From: Wocania ichthyoenteri Th78
Lineage (GTDB): Bacteria; Bacteroidota; Bacteroidia; Flavobacteriales; Flavobacteriaceae
Assembly (NCBI RefSeq): GCF_000789235.1
Contig: NZ_KN525716.1
Location: forward strand, 1,943,169 to 2,007,168
Direction of reading: 5' to 3'
DNA length: 64,000 nt
Both the position numbers and the translations under genes were made by a program. Shown here piece by piece: positions 53,857 to 62,939 of this stretch (the stretch's first letter is position 1; every line of letters begins with the position of its first letter). The notes below the pieces were generated by a model that searched no databases, was not told the origin of the DNA, and saw nothing but the letters and a program-made list of their open reading frames with translations.

Positions 53857-56800
53857 TTAAAATATAATATTAAGACCAAATGAAAAACTCTGGCTTAAAG
53901 GTATACTTAACCCAGTAAATCCATAAACATTACTTCCTGCGCTATACTGATTACCTTCAGGATCGAAGCCATCAAATGGTGTCCACAGCAAGATGTTATT
54001 TGCACTTAGATTAAAACTAAGCTTGTCTATCTTTAATTTTTCTGTAACATTTAATCCAAAATCGTAAGACAAACCTATGTTTCTAAGTTTTACCCATGAA
54101 GCATCTTGAACTAAAATTTCAGAAGCTCTGTTGTAACGTGTTGAACTTCTGTAGTAGTTTTGATCGATAGTAGTTTCGATAGTATTAGGAGTAAAACCTC
54201 CACTACCATCATCCATAACGCCGTCTAATACAGTATCTACATTACGAAAAGCTGTAATTCCACGAACACCATTTCTAATGGAGTTACGCATACCCGAATC
54301 GTAAAGATCGCCACCTTTTTTGTATTCTAACACAAAATTAAATCCAATACCTTTCCATTTAAAACTGTTATTAACAGAAGATATAAAATCAGGAAATGCA
54401 TTACCAACAATGACTCTTTCGTCTAGGTTAACACGAGGTAAACCGTCGCTACCAATGTAGCGTTCTCCATTTTCATAGCGCCACTTGTAACCATATAAGT
54501 TACCCATTTTGTCGCCTTCTCTAATTTCAGATGTTACACCAGCAAAGCCTGAGTTTGCAAATATAATAGACTCAATATCATCAGGAATGTTAAGGACATT
54601 ACCCTCACTTGTAGACCAGTTTAAAATGATGTTCCACTTAAAGTCTGGTTTTCTAATAATATCTGCGCTTAATAATAACTCATGTCCAAACACCTCATAA
54701 TCTCCCGCATTTCTTGTAATAGCAGATAGTCCAGAAGAATAAGCTGTACCAACATTAAAAATTTGATCTTCTACTTTAGTTTTAAAGTAGGCATAATCTA
54801 TACGAATACGGCTATCAAAAAAACGTAAATCTGCACCAAATTCTGTAGATTTATTACTTTCAGGTTTAATAGCTAAATCTCCTAGCCTTGTACTTCTTCT
54901 GTATCCGCCAGAACCACCAAATGGGAAATCGCCATCAACTACAAAGTACTGACCAACGTCTCCAAAACCAGGACCTTTACCTACTTCTGCCCAAGATGCT
55001 CTTAGTTTTCCAAAAGAGAATACATTACTATCTCCAAAGAGATCAGAGATATCATAGGCTAAACTAGCAGACGGATAAAAGAACGATCTGTTTTCTTTTG
55101 GTAATGTTGATAACCAGTCATTTCGTCCTGTTAAGGTTAAAAACAATTTGTCTTTATATGCCAATTTAAGTTCTCCAAAAACCCCCATATTTCGCAATTG
55201 GGTTACTGAATTGTTTATAAAGAAATTAGTTGTATTTCCTATTTCATTTACTCCAGCAATGTTTAAGCCTTCTCCACGCGCTTCATCATAATCTCTTTTG
55301 GTGTCTGAAATTTGATGACCTAAAGTCAAATCTGTAGTAAAATCATCAGACCAATCTTTAGTGAATGCAACTAATAAGTTAGATTCTAAAGCGGTAAAAT
55401 TTATATTTTGATTTAAAATAAAACCACCAACTTGCGAACCACCATCTAAATCTGGTCCTACATAACGATTGCGTCTATCAGAATAATTATCAATTTGAGC
55501 AGCATAGGTAATATTTACCCAATCTTTTGGTTGCCAATTAAATGTAGCATTACCTACCCAACGATTAACATCGTCAACAAGACTACTGGTTTCCATTAAA
55601 TATCTTGGGTTGTCAATAATTCCAAAAGAATAATCACGTTCAGATCCATCAGGGTTTTGGTAGTCATTAATTGGGAATGTTCCTGAAAAATAAGAAAGCG
55701 CACTCATAACCGATTTATCCCCACCATTTGCTCTTCTACCTCCAGAGTTTGTGAAAGAAATAGAGCTATTAATATTGAAATTATCAGTAATTTTATAACC
55801 TGCTTTTAATCTTAGATTCGTTTTTTCATAATCTGTATTTGGTAAAATACCATCATCACTACTATTACCAACAGATAAAAAGTAATCCATAACACCTGTA
55901 GCACCGCTAACACTTAAATTTATTTGTTTGTTAACACCTGTTCTAAAAATGTCATAAGGACTGTAGTAGGCATCATTCGATAAATCTATAACATCTCCAT
56001 TGCCTAAAGTTGCAGAATCATCGCTAAATTTTGGCCCCCAAGAATAAAAGGAAGTTCCTCCCAACCTTGTAAAACCAATATCGGTTTCTGGAGTATATAA
56101 GGTTCTAGGAAGATTAGAAAAACCTTCACGATATTCAGTTTGATCGTCTGGAGTTGTTTTAACATCTCTAAAAGTAGTAGAGGCTGTTAAGCTTATTTTA
56201 GCTTTTCCTAGCTTACCCTTTTTTGTGGTAATAATAATAGCACCATTTGACGCTCTAACACCATAAAGTGCTGTAGCAGCAGCGCCTTTTAAAACACTAT
56301 AGCTTTCTATATCTTCAGGGTTAATATCACCTGCTCTATTAGAAAATGCAAATTGTTCAGCACTGTTTGGGGAATTAGATCCTGAACTTGGTCTTACTTC
56401 ACCAGAAAACGTATCATTATTAAGTGCTAAACCGTCAACAATAATTAAAGGTTGATTACTTCTAGAAGGATTAACTGAAGTGACACCTCTAATTAAAATA
56501 TCAACACCACCACCAGCAGACCCAGAAGTTCTGTTAATTTGTACACCAGCAACTTGTCCTTGAAGTGCTTCAAGAGCATTATTTTGACCGGTTAAATTAA
56601 CATCATTAGCATTTACTTGTGTTACAGAATACCCTAAAGATTTCTGTTTTTTAGCAACACCAAACGCAGTAATAACAACTTCGTCTAGTTTGCTTGCATC
56701 TTCTTCTAGAGATGTATCTAGTTTTGTTCCTGTTACAGAGACTTCTTTTGTTTTAAAACCAACAAAAGAAAAAATTAATACATCACCTTGATTTGCAGAA

Positions 56801-56988
56801 ATAGAATAATTTCCATCAAAATCAGTTGAGGTTCCATTGCTTGTACCTTTTACTTGAATGTTTACACCTGGTAACGGAACGCTAGAAGCATCAGTTACTT
56901 GACCACTTACAGTTATGTTCTGAGCAAACAAAAAACTGCATGTGGCGGCAAAAAAAACAAGAAAAGAGAGGGTCATTTTTTTTTTCAT
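53857..56988 (-). CDS. SusC/RagA-type TonB-dependent transporter
   Basis: The 1043-residue protein has a signal peptide (FLVFFAATCSFLFAQ), an N-terminal carboxypeptidase-regulatory-like domain (about 25-105, VSGQVTDASSVPLPGVNIQV), a TonB plug (LDEVVITAFGVAKKQKSLGY to TTKKGKLGKAKIS near 240) and a 22-strand barrel ending in aromatic FGLNIIF. It imports large nutrients with SusD. A TATATTTG box and a 10-bp tandem repeat lie upstream, and a DeoR regulator is transcribed away from it. Confidence 0.95.
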   Translation of the reverse strand: MKKKMTLSFLVFFAATCSFLFAQNITVSGQVTDASSVPLPGVNIQVKGTSNGTSTDFDGNYSISANQGDVLIFSFVGFKTKEVSVTGTKLDTSLEEDASKLDEVVITAFGVAKKQKSLGYSVTQVNANDVNLTGQNNALEALQGQVAGVQINRTSGSAGGGVDILIRGVTSVNPSRSNQPLIIVDGLALNNDTFSGEVRPSSGSNSPNSAEQFAFSNRAGDINPEDIESYSVLKGAAATALYGVRASNGAIIITTKKGKLGKAKISLTASTTFRDVKTTPDDQTEYREGFSNLPRTLYTPETDIGFTRLGGTSFYSWGPKFSDDSATLGNGDVIDLSNDAYYSPYDIFRTGVNKQINLSVSGATGVMDYFLSVGNSSDDGILPNTDYEKTNLRLKAGYKITDNFNINSSISFTNSGGRRANGGDKSVMSALSYFSGTFPINDYQNPDGSERDYSFGIIDNPRYLMETSSLVDDVNRWVGNATFNWQPKDWVNITYAAQIDNYSDRRNRYVGPDLDGGSQVGGFILNQNINFTALESNLLVAFTKDWSDDFTTDLTLGHQISDTKRDYDEARGEGLNIAGVNEIGNTTNFFINNSVTQLRNMGVFGELKLAYKDKLFLTLTGRNDWLSTLPKENRSFFYPSASLAYDISDLFGDSNVFSFGKLRASWAEVGKGPGFGDVGQYFVVDGDFPFGGSGGYRRSTRLGDLAIKPESNKSTEFGADLRFFDSRIRIDYAYFKTKVEDQIFNVGTAYSSGLSAITRNAGDYEVFGHELLLSADIIRKPDFKWNIILNWSTSEGNVLNIPDDIESIIFANSGFAGVTSEIREGDKMGNLYGYKWRYENGERYIGSDGLPRVNLDERVIVGNAFPDFISSVNNSFKWKGIGFNFVLEYKKGGDLYDSGMRNSIRNGVRGITAFRNVDTVLDGVMDDGSGGFTPNTIETTIDQNYYRSSTRYNRASEILVQDASWVKLRNIGLSYDFGLNVTEKLKIDKLSFNLSANNILLWTPFDGFDPEGNQYSAGSNVYGFTGLSIPLSQSFSFGLNIIF

Positions 56989-57015
56989 AAAATAGAATTT
57001 GAATTAATAGTTACT

Positions 57016-57023
57016 CAAATATA
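57016..57023 (-). promoter_or_regulatory. -7 promoter box for susC-susD
   Basis: TATATTTG on the minus strand, exact TAnnTTTG, 27 bases before the susC ATG. No TTG is seen at the -33 spacing, where the tandem repeat (57034-57053) lies. Confidence 0.6.
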
Positions 57024-57033
57024 ATAATTAATT

Positions 57034-57053
57034 TGCGTTTTTATGCGTTTTTA
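57034..57053. promoter_or_regulatory. 10-bp exact tandem repeat upstream of susC (possible operator)
   Basis: TGCGTTTTTA occurs twice in direct succession, one helical turn apart, followed by TGCA. It occupies the -33 region of the susC promoter, between susC and the divergent DeoR-type gene. It may be the site of that regulator. Confidence 0.45.
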
Positions 57054-57116
57054 TGCATGTTTATTACGTGTTTTTTGCAATATTGATTTGTTTGTTGCAT
57101 ATTTAGTGAATATTTG

Positions 57117-57875
57117 ATGGAAATTATGTTAAAGCAAGAAAGGCATCATGCTATTTTAGATAAGTTAAAAGCAAATAAAAAAGTGCTATCCACTAAGCTT
57201 AGTGAAGAATTACTTGTGTCTGAAGATACCATTAGGCGAGATTTAAAAGAGTTAGAATCTAAAAACTTGGTATATAAAGTGCATGGCGGTGCTTTATTAA
57301 AGGAAAGTAGAATACTATCTTATGATGAAAGAAGAGGTGCTGATATTGATAAGAAAAAGAAGATTGCTAAAAAAGCAGTGAAGCTAATTCATGATGGACA
57401 GGCTATTATTATGAGTGGGAGTTCAACGAATTTAGAGCTAGCTAAAATTATTCCAGAAAATATAAATGCTACTGTTTATACTTATAGTTTACCCATTGCT
57501 ACGCAGCTATCTTACCACCCTTTAATAGAGGTTATATTTATGGGCGGAAAATTAAACAAAGCTGCTCAAGTAACTGTGGGCATAGATTTAGTGACTTCTA
57601 TTTATAATATTAGTACAGATATTTGTTTTATGGGTGTAGATGGCATAAATGTGAAAAGAGGTTTAACAGAACAAGACTGGGATGTGTCTCGAATAAAAAG
57701 AAGTATGATTCATGCCTCAAATCATGTTGTAGTAATGTGTATTGATAGTAAACTTATGTCTGCAAAAAGGCATACCGTTGTGCCTATTAAAGAGATTGAT
57801 GCTATCATTTCTAATATTGATCCTACTGATACTGTTTTCGAAGATTTTAATGCTATTGGTTTAACAGTTATTTAG
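57117..57875 (+). CDS. DeoR/GlpR-family transcription regulator
   Basis: The 252-residue protein has the DeoR helix-turn-helix (about 6-60: RHHAILDKLKANKKVLSTKL, then VSEDTIRRDLKELE) with the VYKVHGGALL hallmark near 56. A C-terminal sugar-phosphate sensor domain (DeoRC) includes MGGKLNKAAQVTVG and CFMGVDGINVKRGLTEQ. Such regulators bind phosphorylated sugars. It diverges from susC across a 128-base gap, so it probably controls the SusCD locus. ATG 57117 is taken; ATG 57126 (MLKQERHH) is also possible, and a TTG just upstream is unlikely. Confidence 0.9.
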   Translation: MEIMLKQERHHAILDKLKANKKVLSTKLSEELLVSEDTIRRDLKELESKNLVYKVHGGALLKESRILSYDERRGADIDKKKKIAKKAVKLIHDGQAIIMSGSSTNLELAKIIPENINATVYTYSLPIATQLSYHPLIEVIFMGGKLNKAAQVTVGIDLVTSIYNISTDICFMGVDGINVKRGLTEQDWDVSRIKRSMIHASNHVVVMCIDSKLMSAKRHTVVPIKEIDAIISNIDPTDTVFEDFNAIGLTVI

Positions 57876-57952
57876 AAATTAAAGTTTCTGCAATTCGCAT
57901 AAAATTAATTTTAACTTGATTCAAAAAAAAACAAATAACATTATCTAAAATT

Positions 57953-59215
57953 ATGAGTACTTTAAAAAGTAAACTGATTTATTTGTACTTATTGGCTTTA
58001 TTATTGAGCAGTTGCAAATCTAATTATATTGCTAAAAATTTAGATAATAAATTTTACAGCAATCAATTTACAGGATTATTAGTTTACAATCCTAAAACAA
58101 AAGACACCGTATTTAATTATAATGCCGATAAATACTTTACGCCAGCAAGCAACACCAAAATATTTACTTTATATACTGCTTTACAGGTATTGCCAGTACA
58201 AATTCCAGCCTTTAAATATATTGTGGAAAACGACACTATTACCATTCAAGGCACAGGGAACCCAACTTTTCTTCACCCTTTTTTTAATGATAGTACCGCA
58301 TTAAAAATGGCTAAAAATTATAAAAAAGTTAATTTAATTTTAGATAATTTATCTGACGACAAATTTGGTCCTGGTTGGGCTTGGGAAGATTACGATACTT
58401 ATTTTAGTCCAGAAAAAAGTAGCTTTCCGATGTATGGTAATGTGGTTGCTATTAGTAATCAAGATAGTTTACAAAGTATTCCTGAAGTATTAAAAAATCA
58501 CATTCATTTGTCCGAATCTAATAAAAGAAGAAACTTTAACGACAACACGTTTTATTACAACCAAAAGCGAAAAGACACGATTGAAGTACCTATGGTTATT
58601 GATGCTGCATTAATAAAGAATTTGTGGGATGATATTTTGCCAAATAAAGTATCAATTTCTAAGTATACAGGTAAAGAGCTAACCCATACGGCTTATAGCA
58701 TACCATCCGATTCTTTATATAAACGAATGATGCTTGTTAGCGATAATTTTTTAGCAGAACAGATGTTAATTTTGGCATCTTCAACACTTTCAGATACATT
58801 GAGCTCAAAAAGAATTAGAGATACTATTTTAAATAATCAATTAAAAGATTTAAAACAAAAACCGCGTTGGGTTGATGGTTCTGGTTTAAGCCGATATAAT
58901 TTGTTTACACCAACATCTTTTGTGCAAGTGCTTACAAAGTTATATAATCAAATGCCACAACAACGGTTATATAATTTATTCCCTGTTGGGGGAGAATCGG
59001 GTACTTTAAAAAACTACTATTCTGGTAAAACTAAACCTTATATTTATGCCAAATCAGGTACTTTAGGCAATAATTATTCATTAAGCGGTTATTTAATTAC
59101 AAATTCTGGAGAAACATTAATTTTTAGCTTTATGAATAACCATTACCGAAAATCTACAACCGATATTAAAAAGCGCATGCAATTAATTTTTGAGTGGCTT
59201 CGCGATAATTATTAA
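57953..59215 (+). CDS. D-alanyl-D-alanine carboxypeptidase/endopeptidase (PBP4-like) lipoprotein
   Basis: The 420-residue protein has a lipobox (LALLLSSCKSN, cysteine at 21) and the three class C low-molecular-weight PBP motifs: SxxK in TPASNTKIFTLY near 64, SxN in LVSDNFLAEQML near 264, and KSG in IYAKSGTLGNNYSLSGYL near 365. It trims stem peptides or cross-links of peptidoglycan. It is 77 bases after the DeoR gene in the same direction. The length is short for PBP4 (about 470), mainly in the inserted domain. Confidence 0.9.
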   Translation: MSTLKSKLIYLYLLALLLSSCKSNYIAKNLDNKFYSNQFTGLLVYNPKTKDTVFNYNADKYFTPASNTKIFTLYTALQVLPVQIPAFKYIVENDTITIQGTGNPTFLHPFFNDSTALKMAKNYKKVNLILDNLSDDKFGPGWAWEDYDTYFSPEKSSFPMYGNVVAISNQDSLQSIPEVLKNHIHLSESNKRRNFNDNTFYYNQKRKDTIEVPMVIDAALIKNLWDDILPNKVSISKYTGKELTHTAYSIPSDSLYKRMMLVSDNFLAEQMLILASSTLSDTLSSKRIRDTILNNQLKDLKQKPRWVDGSGLSRYNLFTPTSFVQVLTKLYNQMPQQRLYNLFPVGGESGTLKNYYSGKTKPYIYAKSGTLGNNYSLSGYLITNSGETLIFSFMNNHYRKSTTDIKKRMQLIFEWLRDNY

Positions 59216-59218
59216 AAA

Positions 59219-60682
59219 CTATCTATAAATTAAAGCATTTTTAAGTGAGTTACTTTTAGCTTTCAAATCAATTAAAAAACCATTAATTACTGCATATTCA
59301 TTAACACCATTTTTTTGCAATAAAAATGTGGGATTTACTCCAGGCTTTATTTTAAACTCAGGTAATTCGTAATCTGTTTTAACCAAATGAATAGGTTTTG
59401 TTGCTTCTATATTGTTTTCAGGTAACTCTTCCATTTGCATGTAAGTATAACCCGATTTTAAGAGTTTATAAACTTTTGAATTCGAAATGTCATCAACATT
59501 ATTAAATACCTTAGAATAAATTTTTCCTTCCACAATAGTATAACCTTCCGCATTAAAAGTGGCATAACCATAATAGGTAGATAAATCGCCTTGGTCTACA
59601 ATTCTGCCTACGTTGTAAAAATCGGAATAATCTGTATTATCTATTTCATAATACTTCACACCAATATCAATTGTATAAGGTTTATCTAATAAATTATACG
59701 TTGCGCCTTCAATTTTTAAATCGAATAATTTGCTGTCGTTTCTCGGTATTTTTTCATAATCATCAATAGGAATATTTTTGTATTGTCCGTTAGCAATAGT
59801 ATAAATTGCCGATAGAATAGATACATAATTTAGTTTCCTAATTTCTTGTTTTTCAACATCGTTTTTATAACCTCCAGATTCAATTAAAATAGTGCTCGTT
59901 CCCCATTTTTGAACATTATCACCAAAAGCCCTAGGCTCAAAAGCATCATTATATCTACCCACTTGCCCTGGTGCATATTTTTGGATAATATTGTTCATAA
60001 AAACAATAATTCTCATAGCGTCTCCACGCACGTTGTTAATGTCTTTTTCATAATTGTATGCCGGTGCTAAATAAGAAATGGTTGCAGGTTTATTAGTGCG
60101 TTCTGCATTGTAATAAATATTTTGGTCATGTAAATTAAATCCAAAATCGGCATTAAGGCTGTCTCTAATGCGTTTTAAAGTTTGACCTTCTGGCGATTGT
60201 AAACGTAACGCATCTCGATTAATATCTATTCCTAAAGCATTTCGTCTCGTGTACTTTTCTGCGCCATCTGGATTTAGCATTGGTAAAAAATGAAGCGTCA
60301 CATGTTTTAATATGGTTTCTTTTTCTTCTAAAAAACCTATACTAGTCAATAGGTTAAAAATATCAAAAATAGCCTGAGTTGCTGTAGGTTCATCACCATG
60401 CATTTGAGACCATAAAAACACATTCGTTTTACCTGAGCCAATACTAATTAGGGTTAAATCTCTTCCTTCAATAGATTCCCCTACTTTTTTTAATGTAAAC
60501 TCTGATCTACTTTTAAGAGCATTAATTAAAGGTTGTATATCTTGATGTTTTAATCGTCTTTTATCTAAACTAGGTGCTTTATAGGTGTCATAAGTTTGGT
60601 AAATTTTTGAAGTAAAATCGGTTGTTTGACTAGCAACAGATAATGATAGAAATAATAATGTTAGTTTAAAAAAAGGTTTCAT
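59219..60682 (-). CDS. M14-family zinc carboxypeptidase, secreted
   Basis: The 487-residue protein has a signal peptide (FKLTLLFLSLSVASQ) and the M14 zinc ligands H-x2-E in WSQMHGDEPTATQAIFD near 93. GIDINRDALRLQSPEG (substrate arginine) follows near 147, then DFGFNLHDQNIYY with the second zinc histidine near 175, and the catalytic glutamate in TILIESGGYKND near 266. About 190 residues after the catalytic domain form an unrecognised C-terminal region. It likely removes C-terminal residues from peptides outside the cell. Confidence 0.9.
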   Translation of the reverse strand: MKPFFKLTLLFLSLSVASQTTDFTSKIYQTYDTYKAPSLDKRRLKHQDIQPLINALKSRSEFTLKKVGESIEGRDLTLISIGSGKTNVFLWSQMHGDEPTATQAIFDIFNLLTSIGFLEEKETILKHVTLHFLPMLNPDGAEKYTRRNALGIDINRDALRLQSPEGQTLKRIRDSLNADFGFNLHDQNIYYNAERTNKPATISYLAPAYNYEKDINNVRGDAMRIIVFMNNIIQKYAPGQVGRYNDAFEPRAFGDNVQKWGTSTILIESGGYKNDVEKQEIRKLNYVSILSAIYTIANGQYKNIPIDDYEKIPRNDSKLFDLKIEGATYNLLDKPYTIDIGVKYYEIDNTDYSDFYNVGRIVDQGDLSTYYGYATFNAEGYTIVEGKIYSKVFNNVDDISNSKVYKLLKSGYTYMQMEELPENNIEATKPIHLVKTDYELPEFKIKPGVNPTFLLQKNGVNEYAVINGFLIDLKAKSNSLKNALIYR

Positions 60683-60698
60683 AATAACTGCAAGATTA

Positions 60699-60727
60699 TT
60701 GTTTTAAGGATATAAGTAGTATTTTTG
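60699..60727 (+). promoter_or_regulatory. Complete promoter for the OsmC gene
   Basis: TTG (60699-60701), 18 bases, then TATTTTTG (60720-60727) fits the Bacteroidota TTG-N17-23-TAnnTTTG consensus. It lies 33 bases before the ATG. Confidence 0.7.
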
Positions 60728-60759
60728 AAACTACAAGAAACAAAAAATATATTTATAAA

Positions 60760-61182
60760 ATGGCAGATAAAGTTACCACGCAGTGGAAAGGGAATATGGT
60801 ATTTGAATCGGATAACCCAAGATGGCCATCGATAATGATGGATGCCTCTGAAGATTTTGGAGGTACCAACTCCGGAATGGCACCAAAAGCAATGATGCTA
60901 TCTTCGCTTGCAGGCTGTTCTGGTTTAGATGTGGTTTCGGTTTTAAATAAAATGAGGGTTAAATTTGATGATTTTAAAATGGTTGTTGAGGGAGAGCTTA
61001 CTGATGAGCACCCAAAATACTACCATAAGGTATCAGTCGATTATCATTTTTATGGTAAAGATTTAAAAGAAAGCAAAATAAAAAGCGCCGTAGATTTATC
61101 AGTTGAAAAATATTGCGGTGTAATGGAAATGTTTCGTCAATTTGCCGATATTAAAATTGGAATTCATTATCACAAAAACTAA
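60760..61182 (+). CDS. OsmC-family peroxiredoxin-like protein
   Basis: The 140-residue protein has both conserved cysteines of the OsmC/Ohr fold: LSSLAGCSGLDVVSVLNKMR near 52 and VEKYCGVMEMFRQFAD near 118. The family reduces organic hydroperoxides, with some members of unknown substrate. It has its own well-matched promoter and is followed by recJ after 59 bases. Length and motifs are typical. Confidence 0.92.
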   Translation: MADKVTTQWKGNMVFESDNPRWPSIMMDASEDFGGTNSGMAPKAMMLSSLAGCSGLDVVSVLNKMRVKFDDFKMVVEGELTDEHPKYYHKVSVDYHFYGKDLKESKIKSAVDLSVEKYCGVMEMFRQFADIKIGIHYHKN

Positions 61183-61241
61183 GTTCCTTTTTGGAGTTTT
61201 AAAAAATTTAATATTTAGAAATTCTTTCTGAAAAGAAATTT

Positions 61242-62936
61242 ATGCGTTGGACACATAAGCCAAAACCAGAAGCTAATAAAATAGCGTTGTTAAAAGATGT
61301 ATTACAAGTAGATAGTGCTATTGCAGCTCTTTTATTACAACGTGGTATTGAAACTTTTGAGGCTGCTAAAACATTTTTCAGACCAAGTTTAAGCGATTTG
61401 CACGACCCCTTTTTAATGAAGGATATGGATCTCGCAGTTGCACGTATAGAAAAGGCTATTGCGAATAAAGAAAACATTTTGGTTTATGGTGATTATGATG
61501 TTGATGGTACCACAGCCGTAGCTTTAATGTCTACCTATTTAAAAACAAAATATCCACTTGTTCACACCTATATTCCAAACAGATATGATGAAGGATATGG
61601 CATTTCTTATAAAGGAATAAATTTTGCTTTAGAAAACGATTTTTCACTTATTATTGCTTTAGATTGTGGTATTAAATCGGTTGAAAAAGTTGATTATGCA
61701 AAAAAATTAGGTATCGATTTTATCATCTGCGATCACCACAGACCAGGAACCGAAATCCCAAAAGCAGCAGCAGTTTTAGATCCTAAACGCGAAGATTGTA
61801 ATTATCCATATAAAGAATTATGCGGTTGTGGTGTTGGCTTTAAACTCGTTCAAGCATTAGCGTCAAAAGATGGAAAAACGGTTGAAGATTTAACCGAGTA
61901 TTTAGATTTGGTTGCCACGGCTATTGGTGCAGATATCGTTCCAATTGATGGAGAAAACAGAGCTTTAGCGTATTTCGGATTACAAGTTATTAATACAAAC
62001 CCACGACCAGGAATAAAAGCTATTTTAGATCAGGTTGAAAAAACCGAACTAACCATTACCGATGTTGTATTTATTGTAGCACCAAGAATTAATGCTGCAG
62101 GACGTATGAAGCACGGAAATTATGCGGTGACTTTATTAGCAGAAGAAGAGCATGATAAAGCGCATCAATATGCTTCTGAAATTGACGAATATAACTTAGA
62201 CAGACGTGAAACAGATAAGCAAATTACTGAAGAAGCTCTCAAACAAATTGAAGACCAAAAGGAGCAAAACCGCCTTACTACTGTTGTTTACAACAAAAAT
62301 TGGCATAAAGGGGTTATTGGTATTGTGGCTTCTAGATTAACAGAAACCTATTACAGGCCAACCATAGTATTTACAAGAAGCGGAGAAAAATTAGCAGCAT
62401 CGGCACGCTCAGTTCGTGGTTTTGATGTGTATAATGCCATTGAAGCTTGTAGCGAACATATTGAACAATTTGGTGGCCACAAATATGCTGCTGGCTTAAC
62501 TCTTGAAGAAGAAAATTATGAAGCTTTTAAACAAGCTTTTGAAGATGAAGTATCAAAAACAATTGATAGAAACCTATTGACTCCAGAAATTAAAATTGAT
62601 ACTCAAATTGATTTAAAAGATATTACGCCAAAGTTTTACAGAATTTTAAAACAGTTTGCACCTTACGGACCAGCAAATATGACACCTGTTTTTATGACTG
62701 AAAACTTAATCGATACAGGTTACGGTAAATGTGTTGGCGCAGATAAAACACACTTGCGTTTAACTGCAAAACAATCAGACTCCTCCAAAAGTATCGTTTG
62801 TATTGGATTTGGTATGGGCGATAAGTTTGATATTATTTCTGATAAAAAACCTTTTAAAGCGGTCTATTCTATTGATGAAAATGAGTTTAGAGGAAATGTA
62901 TCACTTCAACTAAAATTAAGAGATATTAAAGCTTAG
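61242..62936 (+). CDS. recJ: Single-stranded-DNA-specific exonuclease RecJ
   Basis: The 564-residue 5'-3' exonuclease has the DHH-family motifs: YGDYDVDGTTAVALMSTYLK near 86, LDCGIKS, the eponymous ICDHHRPGTEIPKA near 163, DLVATAIGADIVP near 226, and the DHHA1 domain (SARSVRGFDVYNAIEACSEH; EQFGGHKYAAGL near 413). A C-terminal OB-like domain completes it. It works in recombination and mismatch repair. The length matches the family. The MFS gene starts 4 bases after the stop. Confidence 0.95.
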   Translation: MRWTHKPKPEANKIALLKDVLQVDSAIAALLLQRGIETFEAAKTFFRPSLSDLHDPFLMKDMDLAVARIEKAIANKENILVYGDYDVDGTTAVALMSTYLKTKYPLVHTYIPNRYDEGYGISYKGINFALENDFSLIIALDCGIKSVEKVDYAKKLGIDFIICDHHRPGTEIPKAAAVLDPKREDCNYPYKELCGCGVGFKLVQALASKDGKTVEDLTEYLDLVATAIGADIVPIDGENRALAYFGLQVINTNPRPGIKAILDQVEKTELTITDVVFIVAPRINAAGRMKHGNYAVTLLAEEEHDKAHQYASEIDEYNLDRRETDKQITEEALKQIEDQKEQNRLTTVVYNKNWHKGVIGIVASRLTETYYRPTIVFTRSGEKLAASARSVRGFDVYNAIEACSEHIEQFGGHKYAAGLTLEEENYEAFKQAFEDEVSKTIDRNLLTPEIKIDTQIDLKDITPKFYRILKQFAPYGPANMTPVFMTENLIDTGYGKCVGADKTHLRLTAKQSDSSKSIVCIGFGMGDKFDIISDKKPFKAVYSIDENEFRGNVSLQLKLRDIKA

Positions 62937-62939
62937 TAA

